NCBI GenBank assembly: GCA_026936335.1
Contig: JAPMXV010000070.1
Coordinates: 1 to 64,000, forward strand
Direction: 5' to 3'
DNA: 64,000 nucleotides
DNA from: Mantamonas sphyraenae
Taxonomy: Eukaryota > CRuMs > Mantamonadidae
In this document: positions 33,001-41,595 of the stretch, piece after piece
How the letters are laid out: every line of letters begins with the position of its first letter
How positions within the stretch are numbered: the stretch's first letter is position 1
Program-made: the position numbers and the translations under genes
The notes under the pieces: generated by a model
Told to the model about the DNA's origin: nothing
Database searches by the model: none
The model's input: only the letters and a program-made list of their open reading frames with translations

Positions 33001-35574
33001 CCACGAGTCGTCCAGTTGTTTCACAACCATCACCGCACGCAAGGCCTCCTTGTACGCGTTTGACCACGCGTTGCGGTTCGGTGCGTCCAGGTACGGCTCG
33101 TTCTTGTACGAGCTCCATGCAAGCTGCTCGTTCGAGCGCGACCCACGCAGCCCTGCGTACCGTTCACACAGCTGCAACGTACCACGCAGGTACCCTTCAA
33201 ACTGGTCCCGCAGCTCCGCCATTTGCTGCGAAAAGTTTGCATCGTTCTCTGCACACCACGCGTGCGCCGCCCACTCGCTCTTGGCCACCAGCATCATACG
33301 CAGTGCACGCATGCCCACAATGTGGTACTCTGCCGTCGGCTCCTTGGTGTTCAACAGCACAGGGAACGTCTTTTCCATCACAAACTCCAGCGAGTGCGCA
33401 GCCATCTGCAGCACCAGGTACGTCACCGCCTCCACAGACTCTTGCATGTCCGGCATCGGCTTCTTCTTGGGAAACAGGCTCTCGTTGAAGCTCTTCAGCC
33501 TGTCCCGGATCTTCTTTTGCGACCCAATCATCACGTGAGAGTACACCGTCGGATCTTGCAGCGGCACAGCCTCCACGCCGTTGCCGTCGCCATCCTCTCC
33601 GTCTGCGCCTCCGTCTGCGCCCGCAGACGACGATGTGCCTACCGTCATCCCAGACATCATCGAAATTCCAGAGTCCACCGTGCCCGTGCTGTCCACGCTC
33701 CCCGACCGCTCTCGCCCTCCTTCTGCCAAGTCCTCGTGCCTGTCGGGTGACCACAGCTCGGGGTCCACGTACGCATACGACCCACGCATCACGTACAGCA
33801 GACACGACAGGCAGTGGTTCTTCTTGTGCGGCACGTCCAGATGCTTCAGAATGCGCTTGTTCATGAAGCTCATCATGTTCTTCTCCACAAACTGCTCTGT
33901 TGAGCGCGACACAAGCGTCGCCATCAGCTTCAGTGACGGTGCCTTCAGCTCGCGCGTCTTGCTCCAGCTTTCTGCACGCTTGTACAGCACCGAGCACGCC
34001 TCAAAGTACTCCTCGTGCTTGCTCACGTCCACTTGCTTGAACTGGTGGATCAGACACTCGATTTCCAGCAGCGTGCTCGTCACATTCTTGGATCCCAACA
34101 GCCCGCTGATTTCCAGGTGCAGATCCACGAGCTTGCGAAGTGTCTTGTCGTCTGCGTTCTCCAAAACCAGCATGCGCATCGAACGCAGGTACCCGTCCAC
34201 CGTCACGTTCGTATACTTTTCCTTAAAGGCAGACGCCGGCAGCAGCTCCGTAAACACGTCCACGAGAAACGGCAGCCTGTGGTTGCTCACGTACGCGATG
34301 AACGCTGCCCACTGCTCCACATACTGCTCGCGGATGCGATGGTACGCAGCTGCATTCATCTCCGACGGCTTCTCGTCCTTGCAGATCTCAAACGACAGGA
34401 ACACCATGCTCTTCAGAAGCGAGTCGCTCAGATCGTCCCCTTCGTACTGGCGCATCACTTGCACCAACAGATCACTGATCATGAGGTTCACCAGCAGTTC
34501 TGTGATATCAAACGTCCTGTTTGTCTGCTCTGCGTCGATGCGCTCGTTCATGTAGTGGTCAAACGTAAAATCGTGCATGCTCTTCTTCAGCTCCTTCTTC
34601 CGCTCGGGCGCTGTCAGCTTGTACCGCGCGTACGTCTCTGAAAACGCAGGCAACCAGTGGATCAGTGCGTCCACCAGCAGATCCAGCACCTCGGGCCGCG
34701 CCGCACTGCGGAACAGCTTCAGGTCGTCCTTGTACCACTGCGTGTTGCGCGGAAAGCCAAGAAACAGATCCAGTTCGTACTGCTCCTCCGGATCCACGCT
34801 GTCCTTGCCTTTGCCCTTGCCCTTCTTGCTCTTGCTCTTCTTGGCCTTGCCTTTGCCCTTGCCCTTGCCACCGCCGTTCGCAAACGGGCCCTCTGCAATC
34901 TTTTCCTCAATCGCAAACGCCAGGTCGTCCTGCACAATGCGCAACAGCGACGTCACAATGTCCATCGCATTCATCTCCGACGCTGTCTTTTCCGCGTAAA
35001 ACTCCTCCCTTTCCTTCAGCTCCGCTTCCATCAGCGCCAGCAGCTCCGCCCCGTTCGACGCACCCACCAAGTCCTCCTCTTCGTCCTGTTCCTCCTCGCC
35101 CGTCTGATCCAGTCCCAGTAGCGATGATGTGGCTGCAGACAACTTTGGTTGCATCTGTTCCCTCTCCCTAGCCAGCGCTGCCTCGGCCTCTTCCAATTCC
35201 CGCTGCCTCGCCAACGCTGCTTCTTGCGCCTCCTTTTCGCGCTTCAGCCGCCGTGCCTCTCGTTGTGCCTCCCTCTGTGCTTCCTTGCGTCGCCTTCGCT
35301 CTTCTTCAAGCGCTTCTGCTTCCGCCAGAGCAGCCTGAGCCTCGGCCACCGCACGTGCCGCCTCGTCATCCCCGACTTCCTCTTCCGGCAGCCCTTCCAG
35401 GCCGCCCCGTCCAGGCGCAGGGATGTCAAACGACCCTGAGCTCTCTCCTCTCTTGGGCGACGGCGGTCCATGTCCGTTTGCGTTGCCTCCCTTCCTGTGA
35501 CGACGCTTGCGTCGCGAACCTTTGCCATCCTCGCTTCCCACGCTCGTCGTCGACGACCTGCACGCGCCGAACAT
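27079..35574 (-). CDS. FRY: Furry-like giant scaffold with C-terminal RGS-like domain
   Basis: The gene is a single uninterrupted frame of 2831 aa from the ATG at 35574. The open frame extends to 35709, but the extra residues are low-complexity. The N-terminal ~200 residues are charged and Arg/Glu-rich. The body is helical-repeat sequence resembling Furry/MOR2/Tao3 proteins, for example CLSCLLYVMRGSYAYV and a block with LFPKKKPMPDM followed by HSLEFVMEKTF. Length fits the family (about 2200-3000 aa). Furry proteins scaffold NDR/LATS-type kinases and control cell shape. A Glu-rich then Lys/Arg-rich charged tract (about nt 29760-30110) interrupts the body, and Glu/Val-rich low complexity (nt 27530-27900) precedes the end. 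The last 115 residues look like an RGS fold: FEAYVESNFEAAWINFFAAI, VDRFV, PKDLFRAAKEEVLTYL and FIRTSTYREW. The Furry call is by remembered similarity; the RGS call is by motif. Confidence 0.72.
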   Translation of the reverse strand: MFGACRSSTTSVGSEDGKGSRRKRRHRKGGNANGHGPPSPKRGESSGSFDIPAPGRGGLEGLPEEEVGDDEAARAVAEAQAALAEAEALEEERRRRKEAQREAQREARRLKREKEAQEAALARQRELEEAEAALAREREQMQPKLSAATSSLLGLDQTGEEEQDEEEDLVGASNGAELLALMEAELKEREEFYAEKTASEMNAMDIVTSLLRIVQDDLAFAIEEKIAEGPFANGGGKGKGKGKAKKSKSKKGKGKGKDSVDPEEQYELDLFLGFPRNTQWYKDDLKLFRSAARPEVLDLLVDALIHWLPAFSETYARYKLTAPERKKELKKSMHDFTFDHYMNERIDAEQTNRTFDITELLVNLMISDLLVQVMRQYEGDDLSDSLLKSMVFLSFEICKDEKPSEMNAAAYHRIREQYVEQWAAFIAYVSNHRLPFLVDVFTELLPASAFKEKYTNVTVDGYLRSMRMLVLENADDKTLRKLVDLHLEISGLLGSKNVTSTLLEIECLIHQFKQVDVSKHEEYFEACSVLYKRAESWSKTRELKAPSLKLMATLVSRSTEQFVEKNMMSFMNKRILKHLDVPHKKNHCLSCLLYVMRGSYAYVDPELWSPDRHEDLAEGGRERSGSVDSTGTVDSGISMMSGMTVGTSSSAGADGGADGEDGDGNGVEAVPLQDPTVYSHVMIGSQKKIRDRLKSFNESLFPKKKPMPDMQESVEAVTYLVLQMAAHSLEFVMEKTFPVLLNTKEPTAEYHIVGMRALRMMLVAKSEWAAHAWCAENDANFSQQMAELRDQFEGYLRGTLQLCERYAGLRGSRSNEQLAWSSYKNEPYLDAPNRNAWSNAYKEALRAVMVVKQLDDSWLGSFSNSDTLFVGKLVALRDKTLGTQALHLLQQVVVKHPELRPAVMRGFVELMQYDGWRGADEVLNVVRHACNFVHMWHDYVKLEMTRDDKERIQAYVFVEEEEFQVWEAVGLEMMCDTNEAVRDQATHFLRVTRTLHRQMTSALDKDGYGASSSSSSSGRGAVVTSAYDRVWDTIERERDTISGRGRQMAAVYEAGFLEHLVDLSTEATPPSLEDVAEDMEYRELYPFYLAEIGHALVKADCHETIGLLQESLLKKVQVMSEKVVDPADQKGVREGKVRTDMVARMQLYLTMLMSCGDLSGAKEEEEGQESSGTKGKKSKKSKKKGKQKEPLVLTGIFDLFVAWSEHPWEWVVEMVHKALCCSHASVSAAMVQHVYGYLTQEPASKKEKKERGEHGMKRELRRGVLGLLVACAGIPEFEEVLGGEYGESALAQLCGIVQDSYELLWQNGTMGSKKLQVSFDETYVLELSQLIYLVLDEAIEPNVDLWNRGPLRIKLLPCTPILQHWDMDMLRSLVEFEEVFTGVGEESEVRWIREQKRHEKQVVSKHKKGEQAAVREAYERRVELMKETAMSAVEKLMKAGGLWEDGKEFTTQELSWFVQVEAAGGQVLSSLLAFNYEELLPSYIAYSYTTDDSSAPMFFNAICDQFLCAQSELVPPSTGNATDLARYHRDIGRASGSGAELETAEERRLQQEFTMTSQAHAGSLLLLATLYLSFSDMRTRVRAFDLLYRLSTSFCGYADASKAAAMDRANLDDDEFEIEFYGARASFLAGLGTIQTSLVRVAQLTASRCAIFTEQVFAEAFTQIHEIPGETKVNVLKALAAWGGNVSLLAKPTLPRPPKAMRKFEGPHDFLQQTFHMSLQIQEEMQRIPAELLMVWEQLGHAEPAVRGGLGAPANLKVIMSFIVDSSVEVADNEEFSSQIVIALYRLHPQGVVSTLVEQLSFERRKELEEEMLKRYGDRGAEVPGQAGDEEEEEEEEDEEEEEEAEGEEGEEDEEEEEDKEEKTEEELAKMTSKERKAYAKEKKEREKEKAKAAKAKAKEEKERAKREKREKKEAERAAKRKGKGKEKDVEDEEAGADGEEATEEGGAEEGPRATMTELIDNESEAIVTMLTTLIAEDFSPLLGHIHTVFNYCFLHLRGLGDESNLNRGVRKLFNHAIFALVTRAGTLEAHPETDRQYKAFRQIFMMGAQPKFELVFLEMGDDPEGRVEVDDATFCSPWYGKKILFDDMLRDIQRYLEVASPQSVSLMSAEALRWSIGCSDAAMSIKGSQIYRSHLYPVNRRALVAFVGAVQESVHSLLKVEEGRLSEREKEQEKLLYARVQSQLRTMHAVIVHLRNKGKLVKYPILFWSVCALLRCDGKRWSQVYQQAVRMALTMLNDDGFVAYLNSGAALRFDESEDAREVESARRLWAYCSEWRPAFEGMLPWVVQGMAIEGTELEALALLGRTCRVLNDDIVDASPARVLLQVMAVLPWMLHAVLAREAVASSVDQSEVSLGSGRTLTEVGDMVEEMYISSVVSELSGLLLHFGYEDVDELLQRFARGGYEEAETFLEDLCGVLVAEFFPVHVGNTAMFLTNMLRTGPKQYRGYVLQIAAVLLVQGESWRYVDDFQALIKLAMENHGSSTEEPMRTLMQVLMLVLADQEEELAIGSSRSSGAVTLVDMEEVDVVADGLAMAVDALGVIVDVAGGGGVDVGPMEGMDGGGGVVAAEREKVEVKREREVEVEVEVKREKEAEVEVEVEVEEDEVEEEEGGFEARDVDDLVGAWMRPEVEVEEVEQAGKEEVEVDLSGVAGDVNEEEEAEKEKEQEQVEVEVEVEVEKEVVVVDTVDKSAKKKKKKKKSPEEVAVKRILKRPQLRPTFEAYVESNFEAAWINFFAAIEDYEREENATKRGFKAKSIVDRFVSMSAFDPVEVDSVTRVEVVRRYESAGNEAPKDLFRAAKEEVLTYLVKVVFAKFIRTSTYREWIEGGMLS

Positions 35575-35891
35575 TGCCCACCCACGCCGTGTCAGCTGTT
35601 CTGCCCATGTTTCCCACCCCCTCCACACATCCTCCCGATCCCTCTTTCCTCCCGCCTCGCCATGGCACACGCGTGCGTGCCTTGCTTCCTCCCGCACACG
35701 CAGCAACAATACCGCGCCGGGCCCCGCGAAATGACAACGGACAAAAAAACGTCGCCGAAATGCGCAGGCCGACTTTTCCCACGTCTCCCGCTCTCACCGC
35801 CGCTCACTCATTGGCACTTTGCCCTCTCCCCATCCCCATCCCGTCCTCTATCTCCTTTGTTTCCCCCCGTCCCACCATTGCGCTCACAAAC

Positions 35892-36221
35892 TCACCCGCC
35901 CACAGACTTGGCCGTGTTGCTGGCCACCGAGTACCCCACAGAGTCGGCGTCGTCTTCCTCCGCTGCACCGCCACCGGAGTAGCCAAGATTCTGCATAAGC
36001 GCCCCTGCTGTGATGGCAGAGCGTCCCCGCAGCGACGGCACGCGAGGCCCCACCGCATTGTCTTGCGCTGTGCTCTTTGTCGATGTCACTTTCTGCCCCT
36101 CGCGTCCGCCTCGGCTCGGCGCCGCCCCAGCGGCTCCCTGGTCCACAAAGTCAAACCCATCTCCGGTCTCAGACTGTGTAAAGCCAAACTCGGCCATCAA
36201 GGCCTCCTCTTCGTCCGACAT
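35892..36221 (-). CDS. Small acidic hypothetical protein
   Basis: The gene encodes 109 aa from the ATG at 36221, MSDEEEALMAEFGFTQSE. An upstream in-frame ATG at 36305 would leave only 14 bp to the divergent SMCR8 start. The N-terminus is acidic with an alternating hydrophobic pattern. The rest is Gly/Ser/Ala-rich and ends GYSVASNTAKSVGG. No domain is recognised. Codon use and the absence of stops over 110 codons are compatible with a real gene, but the small size leaves doubt. Confidence 0.5.
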   Translation of the reverse strand: MSDEEEALMAEFGFTQSETGDGFDFVDQGAAGAAPSRGGREGQKVTSTKSTAQDNAVGPRVPSLRGRSAITAGALMQNLGYSGGGAAEEDDADSVGYSVASNTAKSVGG

Positions 36222-36319
36222 TTGGATGATGTTGGCCAGCACGGCGCCCGCAGCCCCAACCCTCGTCCCCAACCCTCGCTCGCCCCTCTCCTCCGCTGCA
36301 TCCACACACGCCCTCCCAG
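36222..36319. promoter_or_regulatory. Bidirectional promoter interval upstream of SMCR8
   Basis: Ninety-eight bp separate the predicted start codons of the small acidic protein gene and SMCR8. The stretch is C/G-rich and no specific element is recognised. Confidence 0.35.
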
Positions 36320-38059
36320 ATGAGCGCAGGTCAGGTCAAACCCACCTTCCGCGAGGACTTTATTGTCATCTCAGAGTTCAGCGAGCAGGAGGGTCCCATC
36401 CCGCTTCTCGTCATTCCCGAGGGTGCCGAGGGCAATTACGACCTCCACCGCTTTGTTCTTCGCTGCATGGCCCAGGACTACCAGTCGCAATCAAAGACAG
36501 AGCCTGGTCTGGCTGCTGCAGACACACAGGTCGTCCTCTGTGAACAAACCGAGGGCGCCTTTGCTTACGTGCGTCCACCTAGGTTTCTCGCTCCCGCAGA
36601 CCCTTTTCCTCTCCGCCATCCCGTCCCTCGCCCACATGCTCCCCCGTTCCACCACTGACACAACCCCCTTCCCCATCCCGTGGCTGTTAACCCGTCCTCC
36701 CAACTGGTCTTGTACCGAAATCCTCCTCCCTCTTTCTCTCTCGCTCCTCGCACCTCCACACAGGTCCACCATCTCACCCTGCACGACGTCTTTGCACGTG
36801 GATACGTGCGCCCCGTTTGCATGGCTCTCATCACCAGCGACGCCTCGAAGATCATGATCAGTTTCGACAGCATCCTCGAAGAGTTCAGCGCCATCTCCGA
36901 CGCCCTCAAACGCGGCAACCGTGAACGCTTCACCGCAGACCTCGACGCACGCAAGGAAGACCTCCAGCGTTGCAAGGAGTTTATGGAAAGCAAGCAGCAC
37001 GACGAGGAATTGGCCCAGGTATGTCCGTCGCAACCCAAACAACACCCACACGCTTCTCTTTTGTGCCCTTGCGTTCCTCCGCCCTTGTGTTTATCCAGCC
37101 CCACTGACCGCCATGCGCGCCACGCCGCCTGCTTGCCACCTGCACCACTCTGCAATGGTTGTCACTCGCCACTCCAGTCGGCCCCATTTACCCCAGACAT
37201 GCTCCAACGCATCATGGAGGACATTGAAAACATGAAGACCCGCATCGCTCTCTCCGAAGAAGGGTATACCGTACAGGAAATCCGCGAGTACCTGATGAAC
37301 CTCAACGAGATCTCTGACGACGACGACGACGACGACGCTGTCGCCAGCCAGAGCCCACAGCAGCAGGCTCAGGCGGCGCCTCAGCAGCAGTACACGTCGA
37401 TCAGCGAAGGCCTCGCCCAGTACGAGGCACAGCGAGCCGGCACAGACTCGCCCGCCCCGGAACAGCAGGTTCACTTGCCACAGGTGCACGACAGTACTGT
37501 CGAATCTGACCTCGGCACCAGCTGGCGCGATACCCCCGAGTACAAGCTCGCCTCGACCCCCACCGCCGCCTCCACCTTGACAGGCTCCTCCCTCGCCAGC
37601 AAGAGCATGCCCCGCTTCCAAACAAACCTCACGGGCTTCCTCAGCAACACCTTTGCCCAGGAGCTCACAGACACCCTCAAGCAAGAGAACTACCAAGAGA
37701 TGGTCGATCTGTTTTCTCGCCTCCAAAAGCAGGGCAACAACTTTGACAAGGTCCTCCGCACCATGCTCGAACTCTGCGGCAGTGATACCTACCACACTGC
37801 CGTCAACAGGCTCGTCGAACTCCAGCATCACTTTCGCAAACCCACCCTCGCTCTCAAGCTCGAAACAGAGGACTGCGCCCTCCTCTCGCCCCCCACCTCG
37901 GTACTCACCATTGGCAACACCGTCGTCACGAACTATGCCGTCGGTACAGAATCTCTCTTTGAGGTGCCCGAGGTTTCCTCTTCCAAGGCCCTGGGGTTCC
38001 GCCGATTCATGTCCGAAAACGCAGACATGGTCATCGGCGCTTCTTCCTCCTCCTCCTCC

Positions 38060-38091
<32 letters not shown>

Positions 38092-39157
38092 GTCTTCCTC
38101 CTCTCCTGTGTCGGAAACCGCTTCGCCCATGTCTGCCGCCGACAACTTTGTCGATGCCCCGGAGGACTTTTCCCTGGGCGACCAACACGATCAGGATGGT
38201 TTTGTGCCGCCCCATGGTTACGACTACCTGCCAAAGTTTGACCAGCAGCGCAACATGGACCTGCCCATCGATTTCTTCGCCAATCAGCTCTGGGATCCCG
38301 AGCACGTCACCGGGCGCAACGTCCTCAATCTCCGCTCACGCCTGTGGTTCACCAAACACCTCATCTTCTCCCTGCTGAAAGGAAGACCCGTGATTGTGCT
38401 CGGCCAGGCCAAGAACGAGGAGCAGATTCGCGGCGTAATCAACGCCCTCTCCATCTTTGTGCCAGGCACGATGAAGCCTGGCGTTGTCGTGCGCTGGAAA
38501 GAGGACGCCCTCTCCCTCACAGACCTCGCTTCCATCAAGCTCGTGGGAATGTGCAAGTCGGTGGGCGTCAGCAGCACTGTGGAGCGCTATGTCAGCTTGT
38601 ATGACTTTGAAGGCGACGTCCTGCGCGCGCCCCCGTACGCCGACGGCTTCCTGGTGGAAGATCTGGTGGCCAGTAAGCAGACCTGGCCCGACGAGGACAC
38701 CTACCTCGCCCATGTGCATAGCTGCTACCTGGAGATGGCGACCCTCGCCTCGCTGTACTACCACCGATGTTTCGTCGGCCTCACCCCCATGTGGACAACC
38801 TCGGAGCGTGTCGAGATGCGTGCTCTTTACGGCGAGATGGGTGACCTGCTGGATGGCATGGAGGACGAAGTCAGCTTTGGCAAGAACGTGCCTGTGCCCT
38901 CTGTGCGCGAGAACGGTGTCGCTGTCCTCACCGAGCTTGGCATCGAGGGCGCCAACGACATCGAGATTATAGAGTACCTCGCCAGCCTTGTCCGAGACCA
39001 GCAGCAAGCTGCCTTTGTCAACGGCCACGCTGGCAGTGCATACCACAGCCTCGGCGCGACTGCCGCCTTTGAACTTACCGACGAAACAGACAGCGCTCCT
39101 GAGTTGCGCCTGGACACTCACAAGACCATGCTCTTTCGCAACATGCGCAGTGGATGA
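36320..39157 (+). CDS. SMCR8: SMCR8 orthologue (longin/DENN; C9orf72 complex)
   Basis: Three exons are predicted: 36320-36568, 36764-37018 and 37178-39157 (introns 195 and 159 bp), all phase 0, 827 aa. The start FREDFIVISEFSEQEGPIP closely follows the SMCR8 longin opening. Splicing intron 1 restores EGAFAYVHHLTLHDV and then ARGYVRPVCMALIT, a hallmark block of the family. The C-terminal half has the DENN-type core (FSLLKGRPVIVLGQ, INALSIFVPG, ASIKLVGMCKSV). SMCR8 acts with C9orf72 and WDR41 in autophagy and lysosome regulation and as a small-GTPase GAP in animals. The catalytic Arg position (human Arg147) could not be checked reliably by eye. A long pure Ser tract (nt 38040-38110, TCC and TCA repeats) and an acidic Asp run sit in the disordered middle. 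Confidence 0.92.
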
Positions 39158-39376
39158 CAGCACGGCTGCAGCTGCAGACTGTGAGGCAGCGTCGAGAAAG
39201 AGAATCGACGCGTGGGCCTGCGGAAGAATGCATGCCCATTCACAAGTTGCCATTGACATCTCCCGGCTTCTCCATCCCCACACTCCCGTCACTCATGCGC
39301 ACACCGTTCATGCTAGTCCACATCTCATCACGCACCCGTGGGTCGGCACAAGCAAACAAGTGCCACCTCCCCTCCA
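39158..39376. other. Intergenic region after SMCR8
   Basis: The 219 bp hold the SMCR8 3' end and the promoter of the next gene. No gene or RNA is seen. Confidence 0.4.
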
Positions 39377-41517
39377 ATGAGCAGCGGGGGTGAGGGCGGC
39401 TCGTCGCGCCAATGGCATTTGTTTGACCTCACATTCAACCTGAGTGCATACAGCGACGATTTTTTCCGAAACAACGACTTTAACGGGGCAGACGATGGTG
39501 TGCGGATGGTGTTTTCTCCGCGGGAGGAGCAATCAGGCTTCTCTGCGCTGATCCACACCGTGAAGAAGGGCTTGAATCTGGAGCAGGACACGTGGGCGCT
39601 GGGCAGATGCTTCCGTGCCCTCGAGTATCAGATGGAAGAGGGCGCCGTGTTTTCAAAGAGTTTGGACCAACTGTGTTTGGCACACGGCAACCTGCACAGG
39701 CTCCACACCCTCGTATTTAACAACCACGAAAGCTGCGAGCAGATATGGGACTATGTGACAAAGGTGCGTCCATGCGATGTGTAGCTGTCACGAGGCGGTG
39801 CTTGTGCCGCACACGCCTTGCTGGACCCGCTGGCTTGTTCCTTGTGCGATTTCCGCAACACAGGGGGCGTCCCTTTGCACACGGCGCCCACATGGAAACT
39901 GACACCGGTAGGGTTTGTACCACCACCGGCACATCCCAGGTTGGCTCGTTCTTGTTGGGCAAATTGATCGAGGTAGCGGAGGAGGGCAGCAAGGCGCAAC
40001 GACGGGACAAAGTGCTTGCCTGCGAGGTGATCACACAGCTGCTGGAGTTCCACGAGGGCTACTTTCGTGCGGACAAGTATCGAGACAAGCTGGCCATCAC
40101 GCGGGCGACTCTCATTGCCTCTGTCCTGGAGGTGCTGGAGGACCAGGTCAACGACGGCGTGCTCAACTACTACTCCGAGTATGCGTTGGGCACGTACCAC
40201 GAACAGCTGCAAACCCTGAAATCCCTGGGCATGGATGCACAGGTGAGCCACGACATCGCCACGTACATGGACATTGTTCGGCAGCAGCTCAAGAACAATT
40301 TTGTGCGCGACTTGAGCAAGCTGTACGACGAACACGACGCAAACGCAAGCCGCATCGCAAACGCCCTTGCCGAGTCGGGCCTCCATTTGGGCGTCCCGGG
40401 CGTCCAATTGCTGTCCTTTGCCGACCAGCTACCGCTCGAGGCCGATGTGGCAGAAGACGAGACAAACCACATTGCCCAAACGGGCTCGTCCAGCCACGAC
40501 AACCAGACGGGGGAGGACCACAAAGGCGGCGACAGCGGCTCTGAAGAGCAGCCGCTGACTCTGCTGGACGACGAAACAATGGATCGCTTCTTGGAGCTGT
40601 TCCGCAGCGAGTTTTACCAAAGCAGCGAAAACACACACCTGTTGTTTGGCAACTACAGCTACTACGACAAACTGGCCGTGTTCAACGAAAGGCTCATTCG
40701 TTTGGCCGAGTATGACGGCACGGGATCCAACGTACGCATGCTGCTTGAACAGATGCGGCCCGTGCTGGACCAATGTCTGGGCGATCTCACCTGGGCTGTG
40801 GGCGAGGTGGAGAAGCAGTGCATGCGCGCGGGTATGGCCACAGCCTCTATGCGCCTGACCATTGCCGCAAACATCGGCTCGGCATTGTGGAAAGACGTCC
40901 CCGAGTCGTTTCCGTACGACGTCCACGTCAACAAGGACCAGGGCGCCGACCGGATGCAGGAAATCACTGTCGAGTCCCTCGATGAATTCATGGCACTGCG
41001 TGTTCAGGTCCTCTCCAAGATTGTCGGCTTTCCGTCGTCATTTCCGGCCGCCCTACCAAACCTGTGGATCCCGCTGGCCTCTCGCCGCTCCAAGAAGCAG
41101 CTCATGCGCACACAGAGCGGCAGGTTAATCAGCAAAAAGAGCATGGAGGAAGAACTGCGCATGCAGATTCTGGCTGCCCAGCAGATGCAGCGAGAAGGGC
41201 TGGATGTCGCCGAGACTGAGTCGGGCTTTGGCGGTGGTGACGGCGACAGCAAAGCCCTTGCTGATTCTCTAAAGGACATCCAAGCAGCACAGGAGCAATT
41301 GGTCATGCTCACCGACGAGGAGCAGCAGTATGAAGCCATGGCCAAGCACGATGTGCTGTGGGTAGCGGATGAGCGCCAGTGGTTCATGGTCGCCATTCAG
41401 TACAACGAGTTTCTGCAAGTGCTGCAAGGTCTGCAGAAAAACCTGTGCGAAATCCACCAGAAGCTGTTTGGGCTGCGCCAACAGATCGAAGCGTCGGTTG
41501 ACGGGAGTGACAGCGAA

Positions 41518-41553
<36 letters not shown>

Positions 41554-41595
41554 GAGGACGGTGGACCCAGTGGAAATGCACGGAACGCTTCATGA
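39377..41595 (+). CDS. Unrecognised 680-aa protein with C-terminal coiled coil
   Basis: Two exons are predicted: 39377-39763 and 39940-41595 (intron GTGCGT..CCCAG, 176 bp, phase 0), 680 aa. The N-terminal half is largely helical (WHLFDLTFNLSAYSDDFF, CFRALEYQMEEGAVF, LLEFHEGYFRADKYRDKL) with an acidic loop before a second helical part (FLELFRSEFYQSSENTHLLF). A Gln/Glu/Met-rich coiled coil follows (about residues 500-640), and the protein ends with a Ser run encoded by AGC repeats. No family is recognised. The sequence is conserved-looking rather than low-complexity over most of its length. Its stop overlaps the stop of the convergent RING/B-box gene in the palindrome TCATGA. Confidence 0.75.

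Noticed and set aside
27073-33063. Long plus-strand frames (27073-28866, 30352-33063 and others) opposite the Furry-like gene
   Set aside because: Their products are His/Arg/Leu- or Ser-rich low complexity, typical of antisense shadows of Glu/Val-rich coding sequence.
35575-35709. Start of the Furry-like gene at 35709
   Set aside because: The extra 45 residues are Arg-rich without similarity; the ATG at 35574 leaves a normal intergenic distance. The longer start cannot be fully excluded.
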